Assembly (NCBI RefSeq): GCF_029887935.1
Contig: NZ_JARXRO010000020.1
Location: 433,876 to 497,875, forward strand
Length of the DNA stretch: 64,000 bases
Reading direction: 5' to 3'
Source of the DNA: Luteimonas kalidii
GTDB lineage: Bacteria; Pseudomonadota; Gammaproteobacteria; Xanthomonadales; Xanthomonadaceae
Positions 27,986-36,995 of the stretch are shown piece after piece. Both the position numbers and the translations under genes were made by a program. Numbering within the stretch: the stretch's first letter is position 1; each line of letters starts with the position of its first letter. Below the pieces are notes generated by a model, which was not told where the DNA came from, searched no databases, and worked only from the letters and a program-made list of their open reading frames with translations.

Positions 27986-28011
27986 TCTGGGAGTCCGCCA
28001 AATCCCAGAAT
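27984..28011. promoter_or_regulatory. Inverted-repeat operator over the XRE start codon
   Basis: ATTCTGGGA (27984-27992) and its exact reverse complement TCCCAGAAT (28003-28011) are separated by 10 bp and overlap the first codon of the XRE gene. Two half-sites 19 bp apart on centre suit a dimeric HTH repressor. The divergent DUF2958 gene begins about 310 bp away. Confidence 0.6.
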
Positions 28012-28322
28012 CTCAACCGTTTGCGTCCTTTAGGGCTACAATCTATAGTGTTCGTCATTGACTCACCAGTGCGGTAGCTCTTCGCAGCCGGGGGTCATCC
28101 GGCTGTAGCGCACGGTGGCAACGCGGCTCGGGCCGTCCGGAGAGCCGCTGCTTTCCACGCTGAGGAAATTGCCGGAAGATGCCTGCGCGCGGCCGGAGGC
28201 CGGCGCACGGGGATCTTGCCGTAAAGGCGTCATGACGGAATGGTGGAATGCCGTAGAACCGCAAAGCCGGATCGCCGGCTTTGCGTGAGCTGTTGGGGGC
28301 GGGTGAACCCGCGAACGACGAC

Positions 28323-28658
28323 GTGAATCTGATACCCAGCCAGTTGCGCATCCGTTTGCTCGCCAACGGTGCGCGCACAGCCAATGGCGAAGACCATGAC
28401 CCGTATCCGGTGGTGCGGCTGTTCGTCGCCGACGGACCAGCGTCGTGGCTGCTGACCGAACTCGATCCCGACGATCCGGATCTCGCCTATGGCCTGTGCG
28501 ACCTCGGCCTGGGCGCCCCGGCATTGGATTACGTGCGCCTGTCGGACCTCGCCACCGTCGCCGGCGATCAAATCCGCTGCGACATCGACTTCGCGGCGCA
28601 CCAGCCGCTCAGCGCCTATCTGAGCGAGGCGCGCGAGGCCGGCGCGATCCGACCGTAG
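28323..28658 (+). CDS. DUF2958 protein, intact copy
   Basis: The 111-residue protein starts at GTG as VNLIPSQLRIRLLANGART, aligning with the start of the broken copy upstream. It continues with VVRLFVADGPASWLLTEL, LAYGLCDLGLGAPAL and LSAYLSEAREAG. The family is typical of conjugative elements and has no known function. An in-frame ATG at 28281 is possible but would add an unmatched extension. Confidence 0.82.
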   Translation: MNLIPSQLRIRLLANGARTANGEDHDPYPVVRLFVADGPASWLLTELDPDDPDLAYGLCDLGLGAPALDYVRLSDLATVAGDQIRCDIDFAAHQPLSAYLSEAREAGAIRP

Positions 28659-28837
28659 TCACGGCACGACGTATTGTCGTCGTTACGTCACTACGCTTCT
28701 CAGCAAGCGACCCCTGTCGCAAACACGCCGACGGCGGTGCGACAATGACTTGAACTTTGCGCGCGAATCGCGTTCGATGCACCCTGCACGCCGCGCGTGC
28801 CGCGACACTTGCCGAGTTTGACCGCAGGAATAAGGCC

Positions 28838-29570
28838 ATGACGGATGACGCCGCCTGGCAGCCCTCGGCTGCCTACCTGTACGTGCTGCACCTGAAGGGA
28901 CCGAACCTGGCGTGGGAGTTCCTGCGCCGCAATCCCCACTACCGCGCCGACTGGTCGCGTGCCGTACACGGCACGGGCGACGTCGCGCACTGGGGGTTGT
29001 CCTTTCCCGGAAGACCCGAACCTTGATGCGCGCGACGCGCAGCCGGTCTGGCATCGCCGACACGGACGATGGACGCGGCTGGTGCCTGACGACGATCCGG
29101 CCGCTGCGCGGTTCGACCTCTGGGCCATCCCCGGCGCCAAGTCGCTGACGGTTGATGGCGCCGATTTGCACCTGCACGTCCGCGCCGGCAGCGAGTTGAT
29201 CGGCTTGGTGCTGTCCGAGAGGCTGCACGATGGCGACCACTTCGCCTGCGTGGTACCGGTCGGTGCCACGATCCAGCGAGCGCGTCAACTGCTCGACCTC
29301 GCGTTCGGCCTGCTGCGCAGGCCGCGTGTCGGCACGCGCACGTCGGTATCGCGTCCCTCGCGCAGCGCGGTTGTCCATGCTCGCGCATTGCAGGCGCTGG
29401 ATGGCGCCCTCGCCGGTGCCTCGCAGCGTGAGATCGCCATCGCCGCGTTCGGCGAGGCGCGCGTCGCCGTGGACTGGTCGGCCGACAGCGAACTGCGCGC
29501 GCAGGTGCGCTATCTGATCCAGCGCGGTCGCGCGCTGATGGAAGGGCAGTACCGCACCTTGTTGGACTGA
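28838..29570 (+). pseudogene. DUF6499/DUF2285 gene split by one frameshift
   Basis: The N-terminal part runs from MTDDAAWQPSAAYLYVLHL to about HWGLSFP, where its frame soon stops at 29026. The next frame continues the same protein as PEDPNLDARDAQPVWHRR and the DUF2285 region through to LMEGQYRTLLD. In Tn4371-like elements these are one protein just before alpA and repA. The shift falls in a T3C3 run near 28998-29003, so a sequencing error is as possible as a real mutation. Confidence 0.75.
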
Positions 29571-29682
29571 CTACGCGGAGAGCCGCGCTGACGCGCCGAT
29601 TCTCCCTTCGCTGCGCTGTTGCACTCGACCAACGTGTTCCGGACCGGCAGCCCTGCGCCTGCCGCCGACGGAGCACGCTGCG

Positions 29683-29910
29683 ATGGCTTCGACTGCACCC
29701 GAAAACGCACCGCGCTATCTGACCAACGCCGAAGCGGCCGCCTGGCTGAAGCTTTCGCCGCGTACGCTGGAGAAGCAGCGCGTGATCGGCGGCGGGCCGC
29801 CGTTCCGCAAGTTCGGTCGCCGCGTGCTCTACGCCGTAGCCGATCTGGAGGACTGGTCGGCTGCGCGCACCTGCGAATCGACGTCTGACCCCAACTACCC
29901 GGTGCGCTGA
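29683..29910 (+). CDS. AlpA/MerR-type HTH protein
   Basis: The 75-residue protein is almost entirely a winged-helix HTH_17 domain: YLTNAEAAAWLKLSPRTLEK, then GGGPPFRKFGRRVLYAVADL. Such proteins act as excisionases or small transcription factors in integrated elements. It lies 9 bp ahead of repA and is probably co-transcribed with it. Confidence 0.82.
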   Translation: MASTAPENAPRYLTNAEAAAWLKLSPRTLEKQRVIGGGPPFRKFGRRVLYAVADLEDWSAARTCESTSDPNYPVR

Positions 29911-29919
29911 GCGTGCACG

Positions 29920-30783
29920 GTGTCCGCCGAACGCGACCGCACGCCGCTGGCGCGGTTCCGCGCTTTGCCCGGCGACTTCGCGCCGCGCGACGCGCAGGAC
30001 CTGATGGCCTGGCCGTTCTTCTCGCTGGCCAAATCCCGGCGCACCCGGCCAATCGACTTTCGCAGCGGCGGCGTGACGGTGCGGGTGGAAGGCACGGCCG
30101 AGCACGGCATCGCCACGATCTGGGATGCCGACGTGCTGATCTGGGCGGCCTCGCAGTGGATGCAGGCGCACGATGCCGGGCTGCCCACCTCGCGCCGGAT
30201 CGTCACCACGCCCTACGAGATCCTGCGCTTTATCGGCCGCGGCACCTCGCTGCGCGACTACCAGCGGCTGCGCGCCGCTTTCGACCGCCTGCAGTCCACC
30301 AGCGTCGCCACCTCGATCCGGGAAACGACTGGCCGGCGCTTGCACCGCTTCTCCTGGCTCAACGAGTGGAAGGAGCGCGCCGACCGCAGCGGTCGGCCGC
30401 TCGGCGTCGAGCTGATCCTGCCGGACTGGTTCTACGCCGGCATCGTCGAGCATTCACTGGTGCTGACCATCGACCCGGCGTACTTCCGGCTTTCAGGCGG
30501 CATCGAGCGCTGGCTGTACCGGCTGGTGCGCAAGCACGGCGGCTCCCAGCGCGCCGGCTGGCGCTTCGGCTTCCGTCACCTGCACGCCAAATCCGGCAGC
30601 CAGATGAGCTGCGCCGACTTTGCGCTCTGGTTGCGGCGGATCGCGAAGCGACAACCGCTTCCCGGTTACATGCTCCACGTGGAGCGCGATCGCATGGCGA
30701 ACGAAACGCTCCTGTTCCGTCGCGTGCCGTTCGCAGCACGCGTGCCGTCGCGGCACTGTGGACAACGGCGGGAAAGCTTGTGA
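29920..30783 (+). CDS. repA: RepA-family replication initiator
   Basis: The 287-residue protein fits the replication initiator A family of Tn4371-type elements: DLMAWPFFSLAKSRRTRPI near the N-terminus, YEILRFIGRGTSLRDYQRL, then IERWLYRLVRKHGG. Such RepA proteins allow the excised circle to replicate. The GTG start follows the alpA gene by 9 bp. Three iteron-like repeats begin 7 bp after the stop, which strengthens the replication role. Confidence 0.85.
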   Translation: MSAERDRTPLARFRALPGDFAPRDAQDLMAWPFFSLAKSRRTRPIDFRSGGVTVRVEGTAEHGIATIWDADVLIWAASQWMQAHDAGLPTSRRIVTTPYEILRFIGRGTSLRDYQRLRAAFDRLQSTSVATSIRETTGRRLHRFSWLNEWKERADRSGRPLGVELILPDWFYAGIVEHSLVLTIDPAYFRLSGGIERWLYRLVRKHGGSQRAGWRFGFRHLHAKSGSQMSCADFALWLRRIAKRQPLPGYMLHVERDRMANETLLFRRVPFAARVPSRHCGQRRESL

Positions 30784-30789
30784 ACAGCG

Positions 30790-30853
30790 TCGTGCCATCA
30801 CAAGTGCCGACTGTCGTGCCATCACACGTGGAATCCTCGTGCTATCACACGTG
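30790..30853. repeat. Three iterons downstream of repA, candidate oriV
   Basis: TCGTGCCATCACAAGTG (30790-30806), TCGTGCCATCACACGTG (30814-30830) and TCGTGCTATCACACGTG (30837-30853) are near-identical 17-mers. Start-to-start spacing is 24 and 23 bp, about two helical turns. Each pair differs at one or two positions. Direct repeats with this spacing beside an initiator gene are the hallmark of an iteron origin. Confidence 0.7.
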
Positions 30854-31024
30854 CCAACCCCAGAAAACGTCAACACGCACGCGTACTTGCACGCGCCGTA
30901 ACGCTCTAACGCTTAAAGGCATAACGGTGGTAGGCATCCGCCGCTCCGGTGGACAACTGCTCCCACGCCATACACCGACCGCACATCCACGCCGCTTCCA
31001 CCACGACGATGGAGGCGCAAGCGG

Positions 31025-31675
31025 ATGATCGTCGCGCTGCTCAACCAGAAGGGCGGGGTGGGCAAAACCACGCTCGCCACCCACCTCGCCGGTGAACTCA
31101 GCACGGGCGGCAAGCAGGTCGTCGTCATCGACGCCGATCCGCAGGGCTCCGCGCTGGACTGGGCGCAAAAGCGCAGCCACGGTGGCCGGCGCCGGCGCTT
31201 TGGCGTCGTCGGCCTCGCACGCGAGACGCTGCACGAGGAAGTGCCGGAGCTCGCACGTCGCGCCGACCACGTCGTCATCGACGGGCCGCCGCGCGTCACC
31301 GCACTGGCGCGCTCGGCGATCCTCGCTGCCGATCTCGTGCTCGTTCCAGTTCAGCCTTCGCCCTACGACGTGTGGGCGTCCAGCGAGATCGTCGCCCTGG
31401 TCAACGAGGCGCGGCTGTTCAAGCCGCGGCTGAAGGCGGCCTTCATCGTCAACCGCTGCGTCGTGCGCACGCTGATCGGGCGCGAGGTGCGTCAGGCGCT
31501 CGAACAGGACACCACGCCGCAGGCCATGCCGGTGCTGGCCTCGACCGTCAGCCAGCGCGTGGTGTTCGCCGAGGCCGCTGCGCTCGGGCAACTCGTCGAC
31601 GAGATCGATGCCGCCTGCCCGGCCGCGCAGGAGATTGCGCGCCTGGGCGATGAAGTCCGCGGGTGGATGCGATGA
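31025..31675 (+). CDS. parA: ParA-family partition ATPase
   Basis: The 216-residue protein begins with the deviant Walker A LLNQKGGVGKTTLATHLAG and has VVVIDADPQGSALDW and HVVIDGPPRV. It is the short ParA/MinD type without an N-terminal HTH. It should help maintain the excised element. A 4-bp overlap (ATGA) links it to the next gene. Confidence 0.9.
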   Translation: MIVALLNQKGGVGKTTLATHLAGELSTGGKQVVVIDADPQGSALDWAQKRSHGGRRRRFGVVGLARETLHEEVPELARRADHVVIDGPPRVTALARSAILAADLVLVPVQPSPYDVWASSEIVALVNEARLFKPRLKAAFIVNRCVVRTLIGREVRQALEQDTTPQAMPVLASTVSQRVVFAEAAALGQLVDEIDAACPAAQEIARLGDEVRGWMR

Positions 31676-31905
31676 GCACGCGCCGCATCGGGCTCGGACC
31701 GCGGCCGACCCGCGATGCCGGCGCCGAGGCCTGGGTGCGCGGCAACGGCCGGACCGACGGCTTCACCGCACGGCTGACCGTCGATGTCACCCCCGACCTG
31801 CGCAGCCGGATCAAGGTCATTGCCTTCCAGCGCGGCGTCACCGTCGCCGTGATGCTGCGCGCCCTGCTCGAGCGCGAATACGGCGAGGGGAGGGAGGCGC
31901 CATGA
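31672..31905 (+). CDS. Small ribbon-helix-helix protein, ParB-position partner
   Basis: The 77-residue protein has a basic N-terminal half and a C-terminal FTARLTVDVTPDLRSRIKVIAF strand-helix with GVTVAVMLRALLER. The fold fits ribbon-helix-helix DNA-binding proteins. Its place right after parA suggests a centromere-binding or regulatory role. It overlaps genes on both sides by 4 bp. Confidence 0.72.
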   Translation: MSTRRIGLGPRPTRDAGAEAWVRGNGRTDGFTARLTVDVTPDLRSRIKVIAFQRGVTVAVMLRALLEREYGEGREAP

Positions 31906-32354
31906 CTCCCCTGACCCGCGTCGCGCTGGTGTGCCTGCCGGGTCGCTTGTCGATCTGGCTGCGCTTCGGGCGGCCGTTGTGGGAAGACGCGCCCGAGCAC
32001 CGGACCCGCAGCGTCTACTTTCCGCCCGGTGCGATCTTCGCCCGCGTCGAAGGCCGCGCCGATGGGCGGCAGCAGCTGGCAGTGCTGCGCGCCGCCGGCC
32101 CCGGCGAACGCGTGGCGTGCCTGGATGGGATCGCCCCGGGCGCGCAGCTGCTGCTGCATGCGACGACGCCGGCCAGGACCGCGCAGGTGCTGAACGCGAT
32201 CGCCACGATCGAGGCGCAGCACATCGCGCCGGAGGACGTGAGCGAGGACTACTGGTGCGTGCTCCACCAGCGCCTGCTCGCGGGCATCGCGCCGCCGGTC
32301 TACACCGCCGCAGAACACACCGCGGCGGTGCGGCGCCGGAACCTGCTGTCGTGA
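31902..32354 (+). CDS. DUF2840 family protein
   Basis: The 150-residue protein has the features of DUF2840: CLPGRLSIWLRFGRPLWE at the start, RSVYFPPGAIFARVEG, and EDVSEDYWCVLHQRL toward the end. The family always sits between parA and traF in Tn4371-like elements and has no assigned function. It is translationally coupled to both neighbours. Confidence 0.85.
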   Translation: MTPLTRVALVCLPGRLSIWLRFGRPLWEDAPEHRTRSVYFPPGAIFARVEGRADGRQQLAVLRAAGPGERVACLDGIAPGAQLLLHATTPARTAQVLNAIATIEAQHIAPEDVSEDYWCVLHQRLLAGIAPPVYTAAEHTAAVRRRNLLS

Positions 32355-32860
32355 CCCGGCAACAACGCCGGCTGCTGGGCACGGCCGCGGTTACGGTGCT
32401 GCTCATCGCTCTGGCCACCTTTGCACCGTGGCCGGCGCCGCTGTTCTACAACCCCAGCGACAGCGCGCCGCGCGGCTGGTACCTCCTGCGGCCAATGCAG
32501 GCGTGGCGGCCGGGCACGCCGGTCTTCGCCCGGCTGTCGGCGTCCGCCGCACAGCTGGCGCACCGGCGCGGCTACCTGCCGCAGCACCTGCCGGTCCTGA
32601 AACGGATCGGCGCGGTCGGCGGGCAGCACGTATGCGTGCGCAACGGCGTGGTCCGAATCGACGGCCGCGAGGTCGCGCGGGTGCTCGAACGCGACGGCCA
32701 CGGCCGGCCGCTCGCGGCCTGGCCCGGCTGCCGCACGCTGGCCCCGGACGAGGTGTTCCTGTTTGCGGCCCGGCATCCGGCCTCGTTCGACAGCCGTTAC
32801 TTCGGGCCGGACCGGCGCGACGCGATCCTCGGCCGTGCGGTCCCGCTGTGGACCTGGTGA
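32351..32860 (+). CDS. traF: TraF-type S26 signal peptidase
   Basis: The 169-residue protein has an N-terminal membrane helix (~10-26). The S26 catalytic Ser is in FYNPSDSAPRGWY and the Lys in LPVLKRIGAVGG. TraF of P-type systems processes the pilin, cyclising TrbC in RP4. The GTG start overlaps the DUF2840 stop and the stop overlaps the next GTG. Confidence 0.88.
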   Translation: MTRQQRRLLGTAAVTVLLIALATFAPWPAPLFYNPSDSAPRGWYLLRPMQAWRPGTPVFARLSASAAQLAHRRGYLPQHLPVLKRIGAVGGQHVCVRNGVVRIDGREVARVLERDGHGRPLAAWPGCRTLAPDEVFLFAARHPASFDSRYFGPDRRDAILGRAVPLWTW

Positions 32861-33498
32861 AGCGCCTCGCCTGCGCCGTGCTGCTGGCGGCGGCTGTCGC
32901 CGCGCCCGCGCACGGCTGCGGCCTCGCGCAATGGCAGCCGCACATCGCCGAGGCATCGCGGCGCTACGCCGTGCCGGAAGCGTGGATCCGCGCGGTCATG
33001 CGCGCCGAGAGCGCCGGGTGCACGCAGCTCGACGGCCGGCCCATCACTTCGCATGCCGGTGCGATGGGGCTGATGCAGATCATGCCGGCGACGTGGGCGG
33101 ACCTACGCCGGCGGCACGGCCTCGGAGACGATCCGCACGATCCGCGCGAGAACATCCTCGCCGGCACCGCCTACCTGCGCGAACTGGCCGACCGCTTCGG
33201 CGTGCCGGGTGCGTTCGCCGCCTACCACGCCGGCCCCGGCCGCTACGCCGCGCACCTGCAGCGTGGGGCGTCGCTGCCGGCGGAGACGCGGCGTTATCTC
33301 GCGCAGGTCTCCGCGGCGGCCGGGATCGACGGAGCGCCGCAGGTCGCCGGCACCGCCGATGCGCCGATCGATCCGCTGTTCGCGATCCGCAGGGCGAACG
33401 CCGCCGCGTCGGCAGGCATGCCCGCGTCGACCGGCCGCCTGTTCATGCCGCTCCGGCATGCCCAACCACCCGCGGAGACTGCTCATGTGCAGCCGTGA
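32857..33498 (+). CDS. Lytic transglycosylase (SLT domain)
   Basis: A signal peptide of about 20 residues is followed by an SLT domain. The catalytic Glu is in VMRAESAGCTQLD, followed by GAMGLMQIMPATW, NILAGTAYLREL and AYHAGPGRY. It cuts peptidoglycan to make room for the conjugation channel and matches VirB1/TrbN-type proteins. It is the last gene of the parA-traF overlapping run. Confidence 0.9.
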   Translation: MKRLACAVLLAAAVAAPAHGCGLAQWQPHIAEASRRYAVPEAWIRAVMRAESAGCTQLDGRPITSHAGAMGLMQIMPATWADLRRRHGLGDDPHDPRENILAGTAYLRELADRFGVPGAFAAYHAGPGRYAAHLQRGASLPAETRRYLAQVSAAAGIDGAPQVAGTADAPIDPLFAIRRANAAASAGMPASTGRLFMPLRHAQPPAETAHVQP

Positions 33499-33722
33499 GT
33501 GCGTTGCAGTTGCGGGGGCTTTGAAGAACCGGTGCTTTGGGGCTGGCGGGCAAGATAGAAGGGGGCGGCACGGCCGCGCGGACAAGTGCTTGTCCGGATT
33601 GGATTGGCCACGGCACGCGACAGTGGCAGCGCGTGCCGTCGCCGTGTGCAAGTCGTTCATCGCATTGGGATTCGTGCGTGCCGTCTGCGACAGCCTGCGC
33701 TGCGGCACGTGGGAGCCGCGCC

Positions 33723-34985
33723 ATGGCTGACCGCGACGACGACTTCCGCCCGCGCCCGACCCCGCCGCGCGATCGTGGTGCGCGGCGCACGCCGCGCTTC
33801 ATCAGCCAGGTGCTCAAGGCCACGTCGAAGGCCGGACGTTCGCCGCAGCGACTGCTGGCGAACGCCACCGCGCGGCCGGGCGCGGGGCTGGGTCGCGGCC
33901 ACGTCGCCGCGCGCCTGGCGGGGCAGTCGCTTGGGCCGCGTTCGCGTCGCGCCATCGTCAAGGCGCGGCTGGTGGTGCTAAAGCGCGCCGGTGAGCGATC
34001 GACGCAGAAGCACCTGCGCTACATCGAGCGCGACGGCGTCACCCGCGAGGGCGGACGCGGGCGGTTGTACGGCCCAGACACCGATTACGCCGACGGCGAC
34101 GCCTTCGAGCGGCGCTGCCGCGAGGATCGCCATGAGTTCCGCTTCATCCTCGCGCCGGAGGACGGCAACGAGATCGGTGATCTGCGCGCCTTCACCCGCA
34201 CGCACATGGCCCAGGTGCAGCGCGACCTCGGCACCCGGCTCGATTGGGTGGCCGTGGACCACTGGGACACCGACGATCCGCACACGCACATCGTCCTGCG
34301 CGGTAAGGACGACCTCGGCGCCGACCTGGTTATCGCCCGCGACTACATCGGCCATGGCATGCGCCAGCGCGCCGCGGAGCTGGCCACCGACTGGCTGGGC
34401 CCGCGTTCCCGCCACGAGATCGAACGCCAATTCGTGCGTGAGGCGCAGCAGGACCGGTGGACGACGCTGGACCAGGCGTTGACGCGTAGCACGCGGGACG
34501 GCATGGTGAGCCTGCGCGACGTGCCCGGCGATCTCGGTAGGCGCCGCCATCGCGCGCAGCTGATCGGCCGTCTCCAGCACTTGGCGAAGCTCGGCCTCGC
34601 CGAGCGGCAACGCGGCGCGCAATGGTCGCTGCATCCGGAGGCCGAGCGCGTCTTGCGCAGCTTGGGCGAGCGCGGGGACATCATCCGCACGATGCAGCGC
34701 AGGCTCGGCAAGCACGCGCACGAGCACACCATCTGGGATCCGGCGAAGGGCAAGCCGCTGAGTGGCAGGATCCTCGCCAGCGGCCTGAGCGACGAACTCC
34801 ACGAGCGCGGCTACCTCGTCGTCGCCGGCAGGGACGGCCGCGCGCACTACGTCGATCTTGGCAATCGCGCGGACCTGTCGCGCTATCCCGATGGCGCGCA
34901 GGTTTTCGTCCGTCCGGCACCGCGCGCACCGGATCGCGCGATGGTCGTGATCCAGCGCACACCTCTGATCGGCCGCTCGCGCTGA
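33723..34985 (+). CDS. Relaxase (VirD2/DUF3363 type), possibly short at the C-terminus
   Basis: The 420-residue protein contains the MOB relaxase core: a candidate catalytic Tyr in KHLRYIERDG, GRGRLYGPD, and the His-triad HTHIVLRGKDD preceded by DWVAVDHWD. The DUF3363 region follows (ARDYIGHGMRQRA, DELHERGYLVV). The relaxase nicks oriT and leads the strand into the recipient. As I recall, DUF3363 relaxases of this element family are usually well over 600 residues. Here the protein ends soon after the DLSRYPDGAQVFV segment, so the C-terminus may be lost. The 224-bp gap upstream, with no gene, is a possible oriT location. Confidence 0.82.
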   Translation: MADRDDDFRPRPTPPRDRGARRTPRFISQVLKATSKAGRSPQRLLANATARPGAGLGRGHVAARLAGQSLGPRSRRAIVKARLVVLKRAGERSTQKHLRYIERDGVTREGGRGRLYGPDTDYADGDAFERRCREDRHEFRFILAPEDGNEIGDLRAFTRTHMAQVQRDLGTRLDWVAVDHWDTDDPHTHIVLRGKDDLGADLVIARDYIGHGMRQRAAELATDWLGPRSRHEIERQFVREAQQDRWTTLDQALTRSTRDGMVSLRDVPGDLGRRRHRAQLIGRLQHLAKLGLAERQRGAQWSLHPEAERVLRSLGERGDIIRTMQRRLGKHAHEHTIWDPAKGKPLSGRILASGLSDELHERGYLVVAGRDGRAHYVDLGNRADLSRYPDGAQVFVRPAPRAPDRAMVVIQRTPLIGRSR

Positions 34986-35123
34986 CGCGTGGGGAATTTC
35001 CCGGTGCCTGCCGTCTTATGGAAAAGCCCGGAGGAGACGGGGCAGGTGTCGGTTTCTCCATCCACAGGAGTGGCGCGGTCGGGAAGGATGCCAAGGCTCG
35101 GGCGTCGGGAGCCGTGGACCGCA

Positions 35124-36995
35124 ATGTCGGACAGCAAGCGATGGATTCCCGCGGCGCTGGTCGCCGCGATCGCGCTCGTGGGCACGTGGACGGCGACGCA
35201 ATGGGTGGCCGCCACGCTGCGCCACGATCCGCGCCTCGGTCCGCCGTGGTTCGTCCTGCAGGACATACCGGTCTATCGGCCGTGGCAGCTGTTCCCGTGG
35301 TGGATCGCGTTCGATGCGTGGGCACCGCGCACCTTCAATCTGGGTGGCCTGATCGCGGCCGGTGGTGGCCTGCTCGCTACTGCGGCGGCGCTGGGTGGGC
35401 GTGCATGGAGTGGTCGGCAGTCGCCGCCGACCACCTACGGTACCGCGCGTTGGGCGAACGAGGCCGACGTCCGCACCGCCGGCCTGCTCGCGCGCTCGGG
35501 CATCTTCCTCGGCAGGCTCGGCAGTGCGTACCTGCGACACGACGGCCCGGAGCACGTCGCGGCCATCGCGCCCACGCGTTCAGGCAAGGGCGCCGGGCTG
35601 GTGGTGCCGACGCTGCTGACCTGGCCGCGCTCGACGGTAATCCACGACATCAAGGGCGAGCACTGGCAGCTCACCTCCGGCTGGCGTGCGCGCTTTTCCC
35701 ACTGCTTGTACTTCAATCCCACCGATCCGCGTTCGGCCGCCTACAACCCGCTGCTGGAAGTTCGCCGAGGCACGCGGGAGGTGCGCGATGTCCAGAACAT
35801 CGCCGACCTGCTGGTGGATCCGGAAGGCGCGCTCGAGCGCCGTAACCACTGGGAGAAGACCTCGCACGCGCTTCTGGTCGGCGCCATCCTGCACGTGCTG
35901 TACTCCGAGCCGGACAAGACCCTGCGCGGCGTCGCCGACTTCCTGTCCGATCCCGCGCGTCCGATCGAGCGCACCTTCGCCGCGATGCTGCGCAGCCCGC
36001 ACCTGGGCGATCGGCCGCACCCGGTGGTCGCCTCGGCCGCGCGCGAGATGCTCAACCGCAGCCCGAACGAACGCTCCGGCGTGTTGTCCACCGCGATAAG
36101 CTTCCTCGGCCTGTACCACGACCCTACCGTTGCCACCGTCACCTCGCGCTGCGACTGGTGCATCGACGACCTGGTGTCCGGACCTGTTCCAGTATCTCTG
36201 TACCTGGTGGTGCCGCCCTCGGACATCTCGCGCACGCGGCCGCTGGTCCGGCTGCTGCTCAACCAGATCGGCCGGCGCCTGACCGAGGCATTGCCACCGG
36301 CGGAGGCAGCGCGACGCCGGTGGCCGTGGCGTGCGCAGGCGGATGGCGGCGACGCGCACCACCGCCTGCTGTGGGTGCTGGACGAGTTCCCCGCGCTCGG
36401 CCGGCTGGACTTCTTCGAAGAGGCCCTGGCGTTTATGGCCGGCTACAGGATGCGTGCGCTGCTGATCGCGCAGTCGCTCAACCAGATCGAACAGGCCTAC
36501 GGCGCCAGCAACGCGATCCTCGACAACTGTCACGTCCGCGTTGCCTTCGCGCCAAACGACGAGCGCACCGCGAGGCGCCTCTCCGAATCGTTGGGCGTGG
36601 CGACCGAGGTCCGCACCAGCCGCAGCTACGGTGGCGACCGCATGTCGCTCTGGCTCGGCCACGTGAACGTGTCGCGACAGGCATCGCCCCGTCCGCTGCT
36701 GACGGCAGGCGAAGTGATGCAACTGCCACCGGACGAGGAACTGGTGCTGGTCGCCGGACACCCGCCGCTGCGTGCGCAGAAGCTGCGCTACTTCGTCGAT
36801 CGCAACCTGCTCGACCGCGTGCTGCCGCCTGCAGCGCTCGCGAACGGCAACTACGCCGACGCGCCTGCGCCCCGCGCGCACGACTGGGACGGCTGCATCA
36901 TCGAACGTTCGGCCGTACCGGACGACGAGCCCGAGGCCGCGGAGCTCGTCGACGACCATGGCGACGAAGCCACCTACGAGCGGTTGCCGCTATGA
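35124..36995 (+). CDS. traG: VirD4/TraG-type coupling ATPase
   Basis: The 623-residue protein has two N-terminal membrane helices (~9-29, ~68-90). Walker A is APTRSGKGAGLVVPTLL, Walker B is LLWVLDEFPALG, and LIAQSLNQIEQAYG follows. It delivers the relaxase-DNA complex to the secretion channel. ATG at 35124 is chosen because the MSDSKRW start leads directly into the first membrane helix. Confidence 0.92.
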   Translation: MSDSKRWIPAALVAAIALVGTWTATQWVAATLRHDPRLGPPWFVLQDIPVYRPWQLFPWWIAFDAWAPRTFNLGGLIAAGGGLLATAAALGGRAWSGRQSPPTTYGTARWANEADVRTAGLLARSGIFLGRLGSAYLRHDGPEHVAAIAPTRSGKGAGLVVPTLLTWPRSTVIHDIKGEHWQLTSGWRARFSHCLYFNPTDPRSAAYNPLLEVRRGTREVRDVQNIADLLVDPEGALERRNHWEKTSHALLVGAILHVLYSEPDKTLRGVADFLSDPARPIERTFAAMLRSPHLGDRPHPVVASAAREMLNRSPNERSGVLSTAISFLGLYHDPTVATVTSRCDWCIDDLVSGPVPVSLYLVVPPSDISRTRPLVRLLLNQIGRRLTEALPPAEAARRRWPWRAQADGGDAHHRLLWVLDEFPALGRLDFFEEALAFMAGYRMRALLIAQSLNQIEQAYGASNAILDNCHVRVAFAPNDERTARRLSESLGVATEVRTSRSYGGDRMSLWLGHVNVSRQASPRPLLTAGEVMQLPPDEELVLVAGHPPLRAQKLRYFVDRNLLDRVLPPAALANGNYADAPAPRAHDWDGCIIERSAVPDDEPEAAELVDDHGDEATYERLPL

